From the NCBI GenBank assembly GCA_015179045.1, contig WHUZ01000001.1, positions 1,178,001 through 1,242,000 of the forward strand: a stretch of 64,000 nt of DNA, in the 5' to 3' direction. Source of the DNA: Kalaharituber pfeilii (Eukaryota > Ascomycota > Pezizomycetes > Pezizales > Pezizaceae). Positions 30,987 through 42,708 of this stretch are shown piece by piece. The position numbers and the translations under genes are program-made. Each line of letters starts with the position of its first letter. Position 1 is the first letter of the stretch. The notes beneath the pieces are model-generated. The model saw nothing but the letters and a program-made list of their open reading frames with translations, was not told where the DNA came from and did not search any database.

Positions 30987-32714
30987 GCTGAGATTCTTGT
31001 GGGTGCGTATGACTTCAAGAAGGTTTTGAAATGAGGGGCTCAATTTTCTGTTGAGTGGAAGTATACAAGTCTGAATCTAAATTGGGGATGTCAGCACAAA
31101 GGATATCAGAGTGAAATGGTAATAGACCAACTGAGAGGAGAAAAAATGGAAGTCCTGCCAGAAAGCAGTGTAAAGCAGGGATCGATTGTATTGTAATGTG
31201 CCTCTGTGTGTTTATTTTTGCAGTTGGGCGTTCCGCTGAGTCTCTGTAGGGAGATAGATCAATGGAATGGCTTTGATGAGATGAAGATGACAGAATGTCA
31301 ATCCCAACGTCTGGGGATGTGCTGTTCCACCTTGATAATCTAAGTGCACGGAGAGAAAAATCGCATCACAAACTAGCGTTATGATTGTTGTACGAGGTAG
31401 TAGAAGGGGATCAATAGTGAATAACAAAAATATTGAATGGAAGTTGGTGCGTGATTAACGTCGCCGCCAAGGAGTGTGAGTATTCAATGGTGCAGACGAG
31501 ATGAGGTTTGTGCTGTGGCATCGCAATAAAAATGTGAATATGAAGCCGGTGAAGGTTCCCAATTCGGAAGCTTGACTTGCATCTGCAGGCATTCAAAATG
31601 CAGACAATGCATCACTGAATGACTGCATCATCCTTATCCTGCACTTACCCAATCGAGCGCTACCTTTTGAAGAACGACAGTCATCTTCCAGAATATGAAG
31701 CAGTTATTTGTGCTGCATATAGTGGTGTCCAAGGGCACGGGACAGTGTTTAATTGCGCCCTCTGATGATCTAAGTGTATTGCAAGTGTTGGCAGAAGTTT
31801 GAGAAGGAGAAACCTTTACTATAGCAGACTATAGCTGGATTCTAGTGCATAACATCTGGTGCCTTTATCGCGGTTGAAAATGAGTACACAAACCAGGATA
31901 TGGGAATATACTTGTGTATACAGGGCAAGAAGAATTTTATCTTCATCGCTCACACCGACTAATGCGCTGCGACAGCGTTATGAGCTTCCTTAGTAGTGCA
32001 AGTGAGAAGGGCTTTGAGCTCTACCGCGTTGCCAGTGTCCCAGGTTTTCTTGGGATCAAAGAAAGAACCGAAGAATCAGAGCTTCCCCCCATCGGTGAAG
32101 CCTCGCCGCTTAATGAAGCATCAGGAGATTAGAATTGGAGCACACTGTCTTTGGAGGTTGTTGAATTGAAGGACTCTCCAGCAGCAGGGTGCGTCACGTG
32201 GCATTCCGCACTCGGCTCCCTGCCAGATTCTCGCGGCGGGTGCTGAAGCATGAACTATTCCCTTGCGAGAGAAACCTCGCTTTTATCTAGGGCGGGTTAT
32301 CCTAACCCCCTTATAAACATGACAACGAGCTTCTAGTTCTGTGCTTTCAGCTGCGGGCAGCTGTGAAGTGCCTTGTCGATGGGCACCAGGCCATAGGGTA
32401 GAAAGACCATGCCCGATATGCAAGTGTATTATATATAATTCAGTAAATCAAGTCTTCAAGTATTACATTACAGTTGCATCGTACAGAACTTACCAGAAAA
32501 CTTGACTGGGGCCTGTTTGGAAAATCACCTGACAGCACAGTAAGCTTTCCTTGCATACCCATAAGTTTCGTCAGCACCAGCATACTTAAGTCCCAGCTTC
32601 CATTTTTCGTGCTCTGGTAATTCGCATAAATCTCAACGCTATATAATTGTACATGTAAATAAAAAGGGAAATCGTGACATTTTTGTAGCCATGATGGCGA
32701 ATGGAATAGTTGGC
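30987..32714. other. Intergenic stretch of about 1.7 kb
   Basis: No recognisable gene, RNA or inverted repeat. Only short frames without homologous motifs are present. It separates the uncharacterised acidic gene from mago nashi and probably contains the former's 5' leader and promoter. Confidence 0.45.
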
Positions 32715-33460
32715 TTAGATTGGTTTGATCTGCAGTATTGTCAGGACATCATGCACCTCAATTTTGCGAGTTGAGTATACCTTGAAGTGTAAGGATATTA
32801 GAGAAAACACCAGCCCTTTGAGGTCTTGGACTAGATAATAGAAAACCCTAAGTCCTTCTGGGTCTTGTGATTCCTGCACATCGACAAGAGAGCCAATTTT
32901 TGCCGTCTGAACGCCATTAGTTATATCTCCCAGGTATGATCCGTTCCCGAAGCTCACGAACCTCAAATGAGATGTGTTCATTCCCAAGACGGATTTCGAG
33001 CTCCTGCCGCCCGTCCTTATTCCTTGGTGGCCAGTTCGTATCGTCTTCCCTATTGAGATCTTAGTTTTGTGGCAATACAAGTGTTCCAGTACATGGCATA
33101 CTTCATAATCTCACTCTCCCTAATAATGCGCTTGATCTCCTTGATGAGCAATGCGCTCACGCACACTGTAGTCGTGGTATGTTAATGATGCACTCAAGGC
33201 CACCTTGAAGTCAGCAACTCGACAACCTACTTTCTTTTCGAATCAATAAATCATTTCTGTAGTTCGAATTATTCGCGTATCGTGCTATCGCGCATTTCCC
33301 GTCTGCGACAACCCTGAAGTCAAACTCTACATGTGACGTTAGCTGGACGAGTGTCGATTTTGATGCATAGTGATTGCCCCCAACCTAGAAATTCGTGACC
33401 GAACCTCCCAGAATGCCCAGAATAGTAGCGAAGGTAGAATGGCTCGTTGTTTGCTGCCAT
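32715..33460 (-). CDS. Mago nashi homologue, exon junction complex subunit
   Basis: Partner of Y14/RBM8 in the exon junction complex. About six exons join without frame problems. They encode [108 protein letters not shown]; a stretch ending [16 protein letters not shown]; and the last four residues IKPI. The last intron (32730-32780) is 51 nt. The protein is about 150 aa, the usual size, with the nearly invariant C-terminus GLHFK-IKPI represented as SLHFKIKPI. Presence of an EJC core gene fits an intron-rich ascomycete. Confidence 0.93.
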
Positions 33461-33890
33461 ACTGAACAGATGGTTATCGATGTTGGTGAGTAGGATGTAG
33501 TTCGAGTCACGGAGGATGCATACTTACTGGAACGTTATATGATTGAGCCCCATGCTGAGAAGTACTGTGAGGGTGCACTTAACGCAACGAAGCACACTAG
33601 CGGGACAGAAGGACAAGTCAATCAGATTCACCAGATACACCATAGCCCCGCCATCTCTACCCCAGGATCATCAGCAGATATTCTTCGGAATTGGCACCGT
33701 TGTCGAGACAAGGGCCTCGGGTAGCTACCTCCTGGATTGAAGAATAATGCAGCTACTGACTTTACTGTAGCTATTGATACCAATACCGTACCCGAATTGA
33801 GGGCAAATCAATTGCAGCGAACTCCAGGAGCAAGCAATTACAAGATTGTAATACTTACTTGAGCCAGTTTTTTGGGAAAGAATAACTACA
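33461..33890. promoter_or_regulatory. Divergent promoter region of mago nashi and SEC26
   Basis: A 430-bp gap between two divergent starts. Only short frames are present. Both promoters must lie here. No specific site was identified. Confidence 0.45.
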
Positions 33891-36800
33891 ATGGCGAACA
33901 TCTTGGAGAATTCATATTCGCTTGTTCTGATGGACAATGCGGCCGACCAGCCAACCATCCAGCAGCTACAACAACAGTTGGAGAAAGGCACAGATGAGAG
34001 CAAGTGCGACACCATGCGACGGATCTTGACGATTATGCTCAATGGGGAACCTCTCCCACAGCTTCTTATGCACATAATACGGTTTGTAATGCCATCGAAA
34101 CATAAGCCATTGAAGAAGTTACTCTATTTTTACTATGAAGTATGCCCAAAGCTGGATGTCAATGGGAAATTGAAGCAGGAGTTTATCCTGGTCTGGTAAG
34201 TTCACCAGTCCTGGAATATCAATTGGGCTGTTAATAGCATGTCACTAGTAACGGAATACGCAATGACCTCCAACATCCCAATGAGTATATTCGTGGGAAC
34301 ACTCTCCGATTCTTGTGCAAGCTGAAAGAACCCGAGCTTCTTGAACCGCTGCTTTCTTCACTTAGGGGGTGCCTGGAGCATCGTCATGCATACGTACGCA
34401 AGAATGCTGTTCTTGCGGTTCAATCAATATACCACACCGCTGAGCACCTAATACCTGATGCCCCAGAGCTCCTACAGACGTTTTTGGGAGCAGAAAATGA
34501 CACTACGTGCAAGAGGAATGGATTCGTTGCCTTGAGCAGCGTTAGCCCTGAGAAGGCCCTGGAATATGTCAATTCCATTTTCGATGAAATCACGTCTGCC
34601 GACGAATTGACACAGCTTGCTTTACTAGAATTCATCAGGAAAGATGCTCTTCGTAATCCTGCAAATAAGGTTAGGAGATTGAACAAACATGCTCTGGGCC
34701 AAACTTATGCTGGTTATTCTAGGCAAGATACTTGCGACTTATCTTCGACTTGCTGGAGGTTTCATCCAATACTGTAGTGTATGAGGCTGCCACATCACTC
34801 ACTGCGCTCACCAACAACCCTGTCGCCGTTAAGGGTAATTTCGACATCACTAGACTTTGTTGAACATATACTAATATCTTGGTAGCCGCTGCTTCAAAAT
34901 TCATTGAATTAAGTATCAAGGTTTCTGACAACAATGTGAAGCTTATCGTGCTGGAGCGTGTTGATCAATTGAGGAGGAAGAATGCCGGAGTACTGGATGA
35001 CCTTACTATGGAGATTCTTCGTGTTCTCTCCAGGTACAGTATACAGCTGCACCATTCGAGGTTTCAATGTCTGACGGTAATAGTCCTGATCTTGATGTCC
35101 GGAAGAAAGCTCTTGAGATCGCGATGGAGATGGTCTCAAGCAAGAATGTTGAGGAAGTGGTATTACTTCTGAAGAAAGAGCTTACCAAAACTGTGGATCA
35201 AGAATATGAGAAGGTCTGTATCATCCCCTAACTATTTGTATTAGCGAGTCTTACCTTCCTTCCAGAACAATGAGTATCGCCAGGTTTTGATCCACTCAAT
35301 TCATTCCTGTGCCATCAAATTCTCCGAGGTGGCAGCTAGTGTCGTTGGATTATTGATGGATTTCATCGGCGACTTTAATAATACCTCCGCCGTGGATGTG
35401 ATAGCATTTGTTAAGGAAGTCGTGGAGAAGTTTCCAAATCTCCGCTCAGATATATTACAAAGACTTACCGCTACATTGAGTGAAGTTCGTTCTGGGAAGG
35501 TGTCCAGGGGTGTGCTATGGATCATTGGAGAATACTGCGTCGAACAATCTGGTTTGAATCTCTCTTTGCAATGTGTGGAAAAACGTAGCTCACTCGTGTA
35601 CAGCTATCAGGGAAGCTTGGAAACGGATTCGCGCGAGCTTGGGTGAAATACCTATTTTGGCTACAGAGCAACGACTGCTTGATGAAGCTGTGGACGAAAA
35701 TGCTGAACAACAAGCTGCCGCCAAAGCTGTACCATCGGCATCCAGAAAAGTTCTTGCGGATGGAACTTATGCAACAGAGAGTGCACTAACTAGCGAATCA
35801 GCGCGCGCAGCCAAATTAGAGGCAGTGAAGGCAGCGTCGAAACCCCCACTCAGAGCCCTTATCTTGGATGGTGACTTCTACCTCGCTTCTGTATTAGCTT
35901 CCACACTTACCAAATTGGTAATGAGGCATTCTGAAATTTCATCGGACAAGGCCAGAACGAATGCTTTGAAGGCCGAAGCGATGCTTATCATGATTTCTAT
36001 AATCCGTGTAGGCCAGTCTCAGTTTGTGAAGACACCGATTGACGAGGATTCAGTTGATAGGATAATGTCATGCGTGCGGTCCCTAGCAGAATTTGAAGAG
36101 AAGAAAGAGCTCGAGACAGTATTCCTGGAGGATACAAGGAAAGCATTCCGGGCTATGGTTGTTGCAGAAGAGAAGAAACGAAAGGAGAAGGACGACATGG
36201 AAAAGGTGAAGAATTCGGTTCAGGTGGACGATGTTGTACCCATCAGGCAGCTGGCAAAGAAGAATGTTGTCGAAGGATCCGATGAGATGGAGCTTGACCT
36301 CGAGAAGGCCACCGGCGGAGACGCCAACGAAGGAGACTTAACATCTAAACTGAGTCGTGTAGTACAACTCACTGGCTTCTCCGACCCTGTATACGCAGAA
36401 GCGTATGTCAAAGTTCACCAATTCGACATCATCTTGGATGTCCTACTGGTGAATCAAACCACGGAGACTCTTCAGAATCTCTCAGTGGAATTTGCAACTC
36501 TGGGTGACCTAAAGGTGGTGGAGCGACCAACTACCCAAAATCTCGGCCCACATGGTTTCCTAAGTGTACAATCTACCATAAAGGTTTCTTCTACAGACAC
36601 TGGGGTCATATTCGGAAACGTTGTCTATGATGGCCCAAGCTCGACAGAGACGAATGTGGTTATCTTGAACGATGTTCATGTGGATATCATGGACTATATC
36701 CAACCAGCTTATTGCAGCGAAACCCAGTTCCGTACGATGTGGACGGAATTTGAGTGGGAAAACAAGGTCAACATCAATGCAAAGGCTAAATCATTGCGGG

Positions 36801-37126
36801 AGTTCCTGGAGAATTTGATGAAGTGCACTAATATGGCTTGCCTTACACCCGAAGCCTCGCTGAAGGGTGATTGCCAATTCCTGAGTGCAAATCTCTACGC
36901 TAGAAGTGTCTTTGGTAAGTTCGCTTCAGGAAGTGGTTGAATAATATAGGCCGCTAATGTTGTGCTTCCATTTGTTTAAGGCGAGGATGCGCTTGCAAAC
37001 CTCAGCATCGAAAAGGAAGGTGAAGATGGACCAGTGACAGGTTTTGTCCGTATCAGAAGTCGATCCCAAGGCCTTGCTCTCAGCCTAGGGTCATTGAAGG
37101 GCTTGAGTAAGGTGGGCGGTTCATAG
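33891..37126 (+). CDS. SEC26: Coatomer subunit beta (beta-COP, Sec26)
   Basis: Large HEAT-repeat subunit of the COPI coat for Golgi-to-ER and intra-Golgi transport. Eight exons: 33891-34195, 34249-34669, 34723-34834, 34886-35033, 35084-35213, 35266-35551, 35604-36914 and 36981-37126. Introns are 50-66 nt, mostly ending TAG or CAG. Motifs: [87 protein letters not shown] joined to [14 protein letters not shown]. The appendage domain ends near [19 protein letters not shown]. The total is about 950 aa, as expected. It is divergent from mago nashi. Confidence 0.95.
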
Positions 37127-37299
37127 CCAAGCGCAAATGTGTGTGGGACTGGTAATGAGGTGGAGCGGGTGAAGAAGGGAAATTAGAAAAAGGGACTGGA
37201 ATGGGCGGGTTTTTTTTCAAGTCTATACATATATCACGGTAATGCATCAAGACGTTGAAAGAGCAACATGTCGCCTAACATCCGGACATATCATGGTTA
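37127..37299. other. SEC26 3' flank
   Basis: Short region between the SEC26 stop codon and the start of the MITE. Nothing else is recognised. Confidence 0.4.
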
Positions 37300-37907
37300 T
37301 GGTGCCGGAAGTTAATAATCAACATGTTGTAACATTCCTGGCCAGCATTAGTAAGCAGCACTATATGTGTCATTTTGCTGCTTGCAAATTGGTTAGGCAA
37401 TCGCGCACCCTTCAACTACGGTCACTTTATACGGTCGCATTACATGCTCGCTTTACGTCTACAGCTGCCAGTTTTTCCAGAGTCTATTGCAGGTCTATGA
37501 GAAACTATACCCAAAGCTCTTTTTCTAGTTCAGACATCTCTATTATAATTAGTGTCTTCGTATTATGCAGGCATATAAGGATGGTCATCAATATGGTACA
37601 GAGGCCTTCAAAAAAAAAAAGAGTCACCGGTGGGTGCGAGAGGGGGAACCCTTTGATGACTAATCCATTTGTATGGGGCTTGGCATGTAACATTTGCTAC
37701 ATTTCCTAAGAAAGTAAGAAAACTTTGAACCTTTTCAGTTTTACAACGAATAAGGATTTTGCCATGAAAATATCATAGAATGATAGAGCATCTCAAATAG
37801 TATTTGATATTTCTACCTTAGTTCATACCAGGTTGTAGTTGCTGATAGGTTTTGCATTGCGTTGGTTGTGTCGCAAATTTCATGTTGATTATTAACTTCC
37901 GACACCA
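37300..37907. mobile_element. MITE-like element, 608 bp, TA-flanked
   Basis: The left end begins TGGTGCCGGAAGTTAATAAT (37300-37326) and the right end (37881-37907) is its reverse complement with one mismatch in 27 bp. TA flanks both sides (37298-37299 and 37908-37909). The interior has no meaningful open frame. The TGGTG terminus resembles the first five bases of the 26836-27884 element, but the rest of the repeat differs, so it is a separate family. Confidence 0.83.
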
Positions 37908-38312
37908 TATCACATCTGGCAACGACCATTAGCGCCTGTGTTTTCCTCCATGGCTGCTAGAATATCCGCAGTAGAGGAGTATGTAGTTCACTGTCGTATT
38001 GAGTGGGCCTGTGCCGACTTCACGAAATTCCATGACCCGCGCGGACTGCACCAAAGCGTACAGCGGAGTACGAGTACTCGAGTATATGATGGTATGAGAT
38101 ATCTGCAGCGTTGCAGGGTCCACCCAGAAGATAAGGGAGCTGACACCTTCAGTCGTTGCCGCGTGCTGCTGACCACCACCCATCCCCCCTTCCGTGTCAC
38201 CGCCATGGCTGCCGCGTTCCTCCACGAATGACTTGAAAACCCTCGGCCCAACGCAGTGCGCTCACCACACTTCGCACACTTCCGCTCATAACTGCCAGCT
38301 ACGGTTGTCACG

Positions 38313-40000
38313 ATGTCGCAAGGTTTGGATCTTCTAACAATCAGCTCAACGCTGTCGCTGGGTATTGCCGATGACTCGCTGCAAATTACAGGTGAGTTTG
38401 TAGCTCTTTAGTAGAAAACGAAGGTAGTGTGCAATGGACCTCTAACTGCAAGATGATCAGATAATCGCCTTAACAAGAAGAAGAATCGGTCTAGCTGCGG
38501 GAGCGCAATTTGTGGTACGTACTTTCGCCATATCGTTATATAAGCTCTTTCACGTACTGACATTAGACGGTCTTAGACCACCGTGCTTCTACTCGCCAAA
38601 TCCCGTTGTACGATATCCTCTGGGCACAACTGTCCAACTCAACACTTACAATCGACTATGCCGAGCACAAGTCGAAGACGAATGTGAAGCCCGCCACATT
38701 AGAATACCCCATCAAGGATTTGGATGAAGGAATTGTGGAGGGATGGTGTTCGCTGCTCTTAGAGCGCGCATATGGGGGTACGTTTATACCTTGCATGTAT
38801 GGACATCCTTTTCTAATGCGATGCCAGAGGCATTACCTGGAAAGCGGGTGAAGGTCCTGCTGAATCCCTATGGTGGTCAAGGGCTTGCAGCAAAGCTATG
38901 GGCGACACAGTGTGAGCCATTGTTCCGGGCGGCCCATTGCAAAGTGGATGTTGAACAGACAACGTACCATCAACATGCGATGAAAATAGCGGAGGAACTA
39001 GACATCTCCGCGTACGACACTGTGGCCTGCGTTTCCGGCGATGGTATCCCACACGAGGTATTTAATGGCTTCGCTAAGCGTAAAGATGCACGGGAAGCCC
39101 TGCGCAAGATCGTTGTATGTCAGCTCCCAGGTGGTTCTGGGAACGGCATGTGCTGGACTCTGACTGGCACAGATAGTGGAAGTCTGGCTTCGCTGATATA
39201 TATCAAAGGCGTGAGAACACCAATTGATCTTGTCTCAGTGACCCAGGGAGACAGGAGATTGCTATCGATGCTGTCACAGTCGTTTGGAATTGTGGCAGAG
39301 GCGGATCTGGGGACGGAAGACTTGCGGTGGATGGGGGGGTTCAGGTTTACGTGGGGATTGTTGACAAGGATATGGGGGCAGGTGGCATATCCTTGTGACA
39401 TTGCGTATGCGGCGGTGATGGATGATAAAGATGCTATTAGGGAGTACTATAGGCAGGGCGTTAACTCGACGGTGGAGGGCGAAGTCGACAATTACGATGG
39501 GCTGCCACCATTGAAGTATGGTACAGTTAATGATGAGCTACCGGAGGGTTGGAGCCTGGTTCCACATCCGACAATTGCGAATTTCTACGCTGGAAACGTG
39601 GGTTTGAGACCTCCATCCGCAAGGTTACTTCAGGTTTTCTGACTTACAAACTTTACAGATGTCTCGCATGTCCGCCGATGCTACCTTTTTCCCAGCCGCC
39701 CTGCCCAACGAAGGCCTCTTTGATGTCATTATCGGAGACTCCAAAATTAGCCGTATGACCGCCCTCAAAATGCTGGCAGCCGCGCCCGACGGTTCTCACT
39801 ACGACATGGACTGCACAAAGTACCAGAAAGTCGAGGCCTATAGACTAGTACCTCGCGGCAAGAGCGGGTATATCAGCATTGACGGCGAGGCGATTGAGTA
39901 TGCGCCGTTTCAGGCGGAGGTGCATAGGGGGTTGGGAACGGTGCTGACGAAGGATAGGAAGTATACAGGAGGGGAGGTGCTTTTGAAGAATAGCGCATAG
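38313..40000 (+). CDS. Sphingoid long-chain base kinase (Lcb4/Lcb5 family)
   Basis: Diacylglycerol-kinase-fold enzyme that phosphorylates sphingoid bases, acting at membranes in sphingolipid turnover and signalling. Five exons: 38313-38391, 38461-38514, 38577-38777, 38828-39597 and 39659-40000; all phases agree. Motifs: QIPLYDILWAQL, the nucleotide-binding VKVLLNPYGGQGLAAKLW, AYDTVACVSGDGIPHEVFNG with the SGDG catalytic loop, CQLPGGSGNGMCW, IKGVRTPIDLVSVTQGD, SFGIVAEADLGTEDLRWMG, YPCDIAYAAVM, and the C-terminal strand RGKSGYISIDGEAIEYAPFQAEVHRGL. The total is about 480 aa. Whether it is Lcb4 or Lcb5 cannot be told; many filamentous fungi have one. Confidence 0.93.
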
Positions 40001-40170
40001 AGTATAATAAGAATAATATTGTTTTATCTACTGTAGGCAAGTTTAATTACAGGTTTAGATACCTTAGGGCTTAGATAATACACTGTTTTACTTAATTATA
40101 CAAGAAGCGTAAGAACAAACTAATTCATACAATCTAGTAACTTTTTAGAACCAAACTCATGCCACAAGCA

Positions 40171-41256
40171 TCACACAAATCCCGTCCACTCCTCATCATC
40201 GTCACCATCCCCTGGATCTTCATCATCACTATTATCGAACTTTGAGTAACCCCATTTCTCGAGCCGGTCGTCGCCAAGCATTTCTTTTACTCTTGTCCGT
40301 ACAGGCTTCGTAGGACTCTTTTCTAATAATCGTTCGAAGGGGATAAGAAGGATATCTATGGGGAGCTTGTCGGGGATAGAGGCAGAGTCGGAATCGGCAG
40401 GGGAAAGTTTTTCGAGCTCGTCGAGGTAGATGTCAATGAGATGGTAGCGGATGCCATTGGGTATCTTAATGTTTGTGGGACTGCGCTGGAAAGTTAGTGG
40501 TATGGGCCAAGAAGGACAAGAGAGGAAGCGTGGGAATTCATACTGTAGGGGGATTTCTTGGAGGATGTCCATGTATCGCGGGAGAAGGTCCCCGGACCAA
40601 TTTCTTACTTTCAGATATCGGAATGATGAGGCCAGGTATCCGCGCACTAGGAGGAGAAATTTGTCCATTCTGTACACGTGCAATTAGCATAGCGAAGTGA
40701 CAGTAATTGTATACCGGCATGCACCTCAGAACATCAATCCCATTCCACTCCCTCGCCATCGTTTCCCAGAAACACTCTAGGAAGAGAAGCGCAGTATTCT
40801 CCTGCATTGTGTCCACCAGACTAGCCAAGTCGACTACTAGGCGTTGCTGTGTCCGCGGGCGATCAGACATCCACATGCCTATATTGCACAATCAAGCCCG
40901 CTCTTTGTTATTATTGTCCTGTCAATGCGGGGCTTTTGCCATGCAGATCCACAGAGAAGCGAGGACATACAGTAGAACAGACCCTTCCAGAGTTTCAGTA
41001 GGTCGATTTTGGTGAAGACTCGCTTGCCGGAGAGGTACGTTCGGAGAGAGTCGACTGCTGCATCGCGGGTAGGTCGGTCTATAGGCGGACAGAGGGAGAG
41101 GGAATTGACGGCCGTTGTTAGTTACTTCTCAAGTATGCGAACTGGGTGGTAGGAGGCGAAGAGGAGCTGCGGGAGGGTTTGGAGTTGAATTGTACCATTT
41201 GCAGCAAGCTGTTTTATGAACGGCGTTGGCCCTGACTCTGGCGACTTTGTAGTCAT
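40171..41256 (-). CDS. RRP1: Ribosomal RNA processing protein 1 (Rrp1/Nop52)
   Basis: Nucleolar factor for 27S pre-rRNA processing into 25S/5.8S. Exon 1 (41126-41256) starts [20 protein letters not shown]. Later exons encode [18 protein letters not shown]...[17 protein letters not shown], then [35 protein letters not shown], and [16 protein letters not shown]...[10 protein letters not shown], then [17 protein letters not shown]. The FYCMWMSDRP and RLDKF-like segments are family signatures. The acidic C-terminus ([15 protein letters not shown]) is usual for nucleolar proteins. It is convergent with LCB4/5, whose stop is 170 bp away. Confidence 0.9.
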
Positions 41257-42708
41257 TGTCGGAGGTACAGAGGAGTAGAAGTTAATTGTGTGGGGGGCGG
41301 GATGTGTCAACGACGGGCTTTTCTTCTCCTTGTATAATTATAATTGATGAGATATCAAGTTGATATGCTATTTGTCGTATGTAGTTCGGTCGATTGCTAT
41401 TGCATGAGCCTCGACAGCATAAATTTTTCAAATGGGAGGGTAGTGAATGCTTAGTCAGGCATGTCACGCTCACGTGCTGTACTGTGCTGTGCCGCAATAT
41501 GTAGTGCATATGATATACTAGTACTAGTAGAGTACATAGACTTGGAATCAGAACAAGGTATAGGCACTGGACTTTATGGCAGAGTACGCTCAAGCTCAAG
41601 AGGCTTCCAGCACAGCACATGGACGAGAGTCTTGTACCAGTGGTAAAGTATGCCGCGCTGTAGGGGCTTGGTATCATATGACTACTGCTGCCGCCCTGCT
41701 GCACTGCTGCCCTGCTGCCCCTGCCGCCGCGCCATATCATATCATATCATAAACGAACTCCGGCCAATGAACCCTGCGCATTGCCGCAAGCTCCAAACAA
41801 ATTTACCCTGGCCCACCGGAAAGCACTGCATATCAAAGCAGCTTGGCGTAGACGCACCGCATCGTCATCGTCATGGGGGAAGCTGGTGTCACAACCGGCC
41901 TCGGCCACGAGGGCTCCGACGAAACGTGCCCTGCCCGCTTGCCGCACGCCTTGGTAGCAGCGAAATGCGATGCCGCCGCCGCCGCCGCCGCTCGGGAGCG
42001 GCGAGTGCTTACCGCCTATGATAGATATGGATATGTACACGATATACTGATCGTATCCGATACCTGCAGAGCAAAGTTGCCAAGTGAGGTCTGAGCAAGG
42101 CCCACTTTGTCCTGCCACTCCACTGCACCCAGCACTATCATGGTCAAGGCGCAAGGTGGCCCACCCTCTACATCAGCCAGAATCGGCACCCATACGTCTT
42201 GACCTATCCATCCCACTCGTAGCTTTTTGCATCTCATTCCCCGCCGCTGGATTCGGATTCGAATACCCACCTAGTCCACCTGACCGCAATATTCTTGGGC
42301 ATCCGTGGCTATCCGTTCGCATCCTGCAGTCTACCGCTATTTTTCTGCCTGCACTTTCGTGCCTCTTTTTCCCAGCGATCTCACCGGGGCCCAGTTCAGA
42401 AATTTCATTATTCGACGCTTCTGCCTGCGTGAAGAGGTGAAGAGGTCCGTTTCCTCACCCACCTTGTTTAAGGCATTCTCTGGGTGTCTTGTTTTAGGTT
42501 GGTCAGTACACTCCTTGCACTGCACATCTAGCCTTCCACGCCCCCGCGCTCTCTCGCTGTTCGATTCCCGTTCCCCCGGGGGTTGGCTTAACTGTCTCGA
42601 ATCCTTAAAGCTTGTAATCACGGCAAGGCACCACTAAAAAGTCAATTCTAGAGATAGATTTAGACTTGATTGTGCATTCAGCAGAGGATATATAAGCTTC
42701 GATCAATC
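41257..42708. other. Divergent intergenic region between RRP1 and NTE1
   Basis: About 1.45 kb. It contains CTG/CCG-rich low-complexity sequence near 41680-41735, a (ATATC) microsatellite near 41735-41750 and a (GCC) run near 41970-41990. Several short frames exist, none with a recognisable domain. It probably carries the long leader of NTE1. Confidence 0.45.

Noticed and set aside
37242..37709. 155-codon plus-strand frame
   Set aside because: Most of it lies inside the 37300-37907 MITE and it has no domain; not a gene.
41650..42021. Cys/Arg-rich frame in the RRP1-NTE1 gap
   Set aside because: Arises from CTG/CCG low-complexity sequence; no domain.
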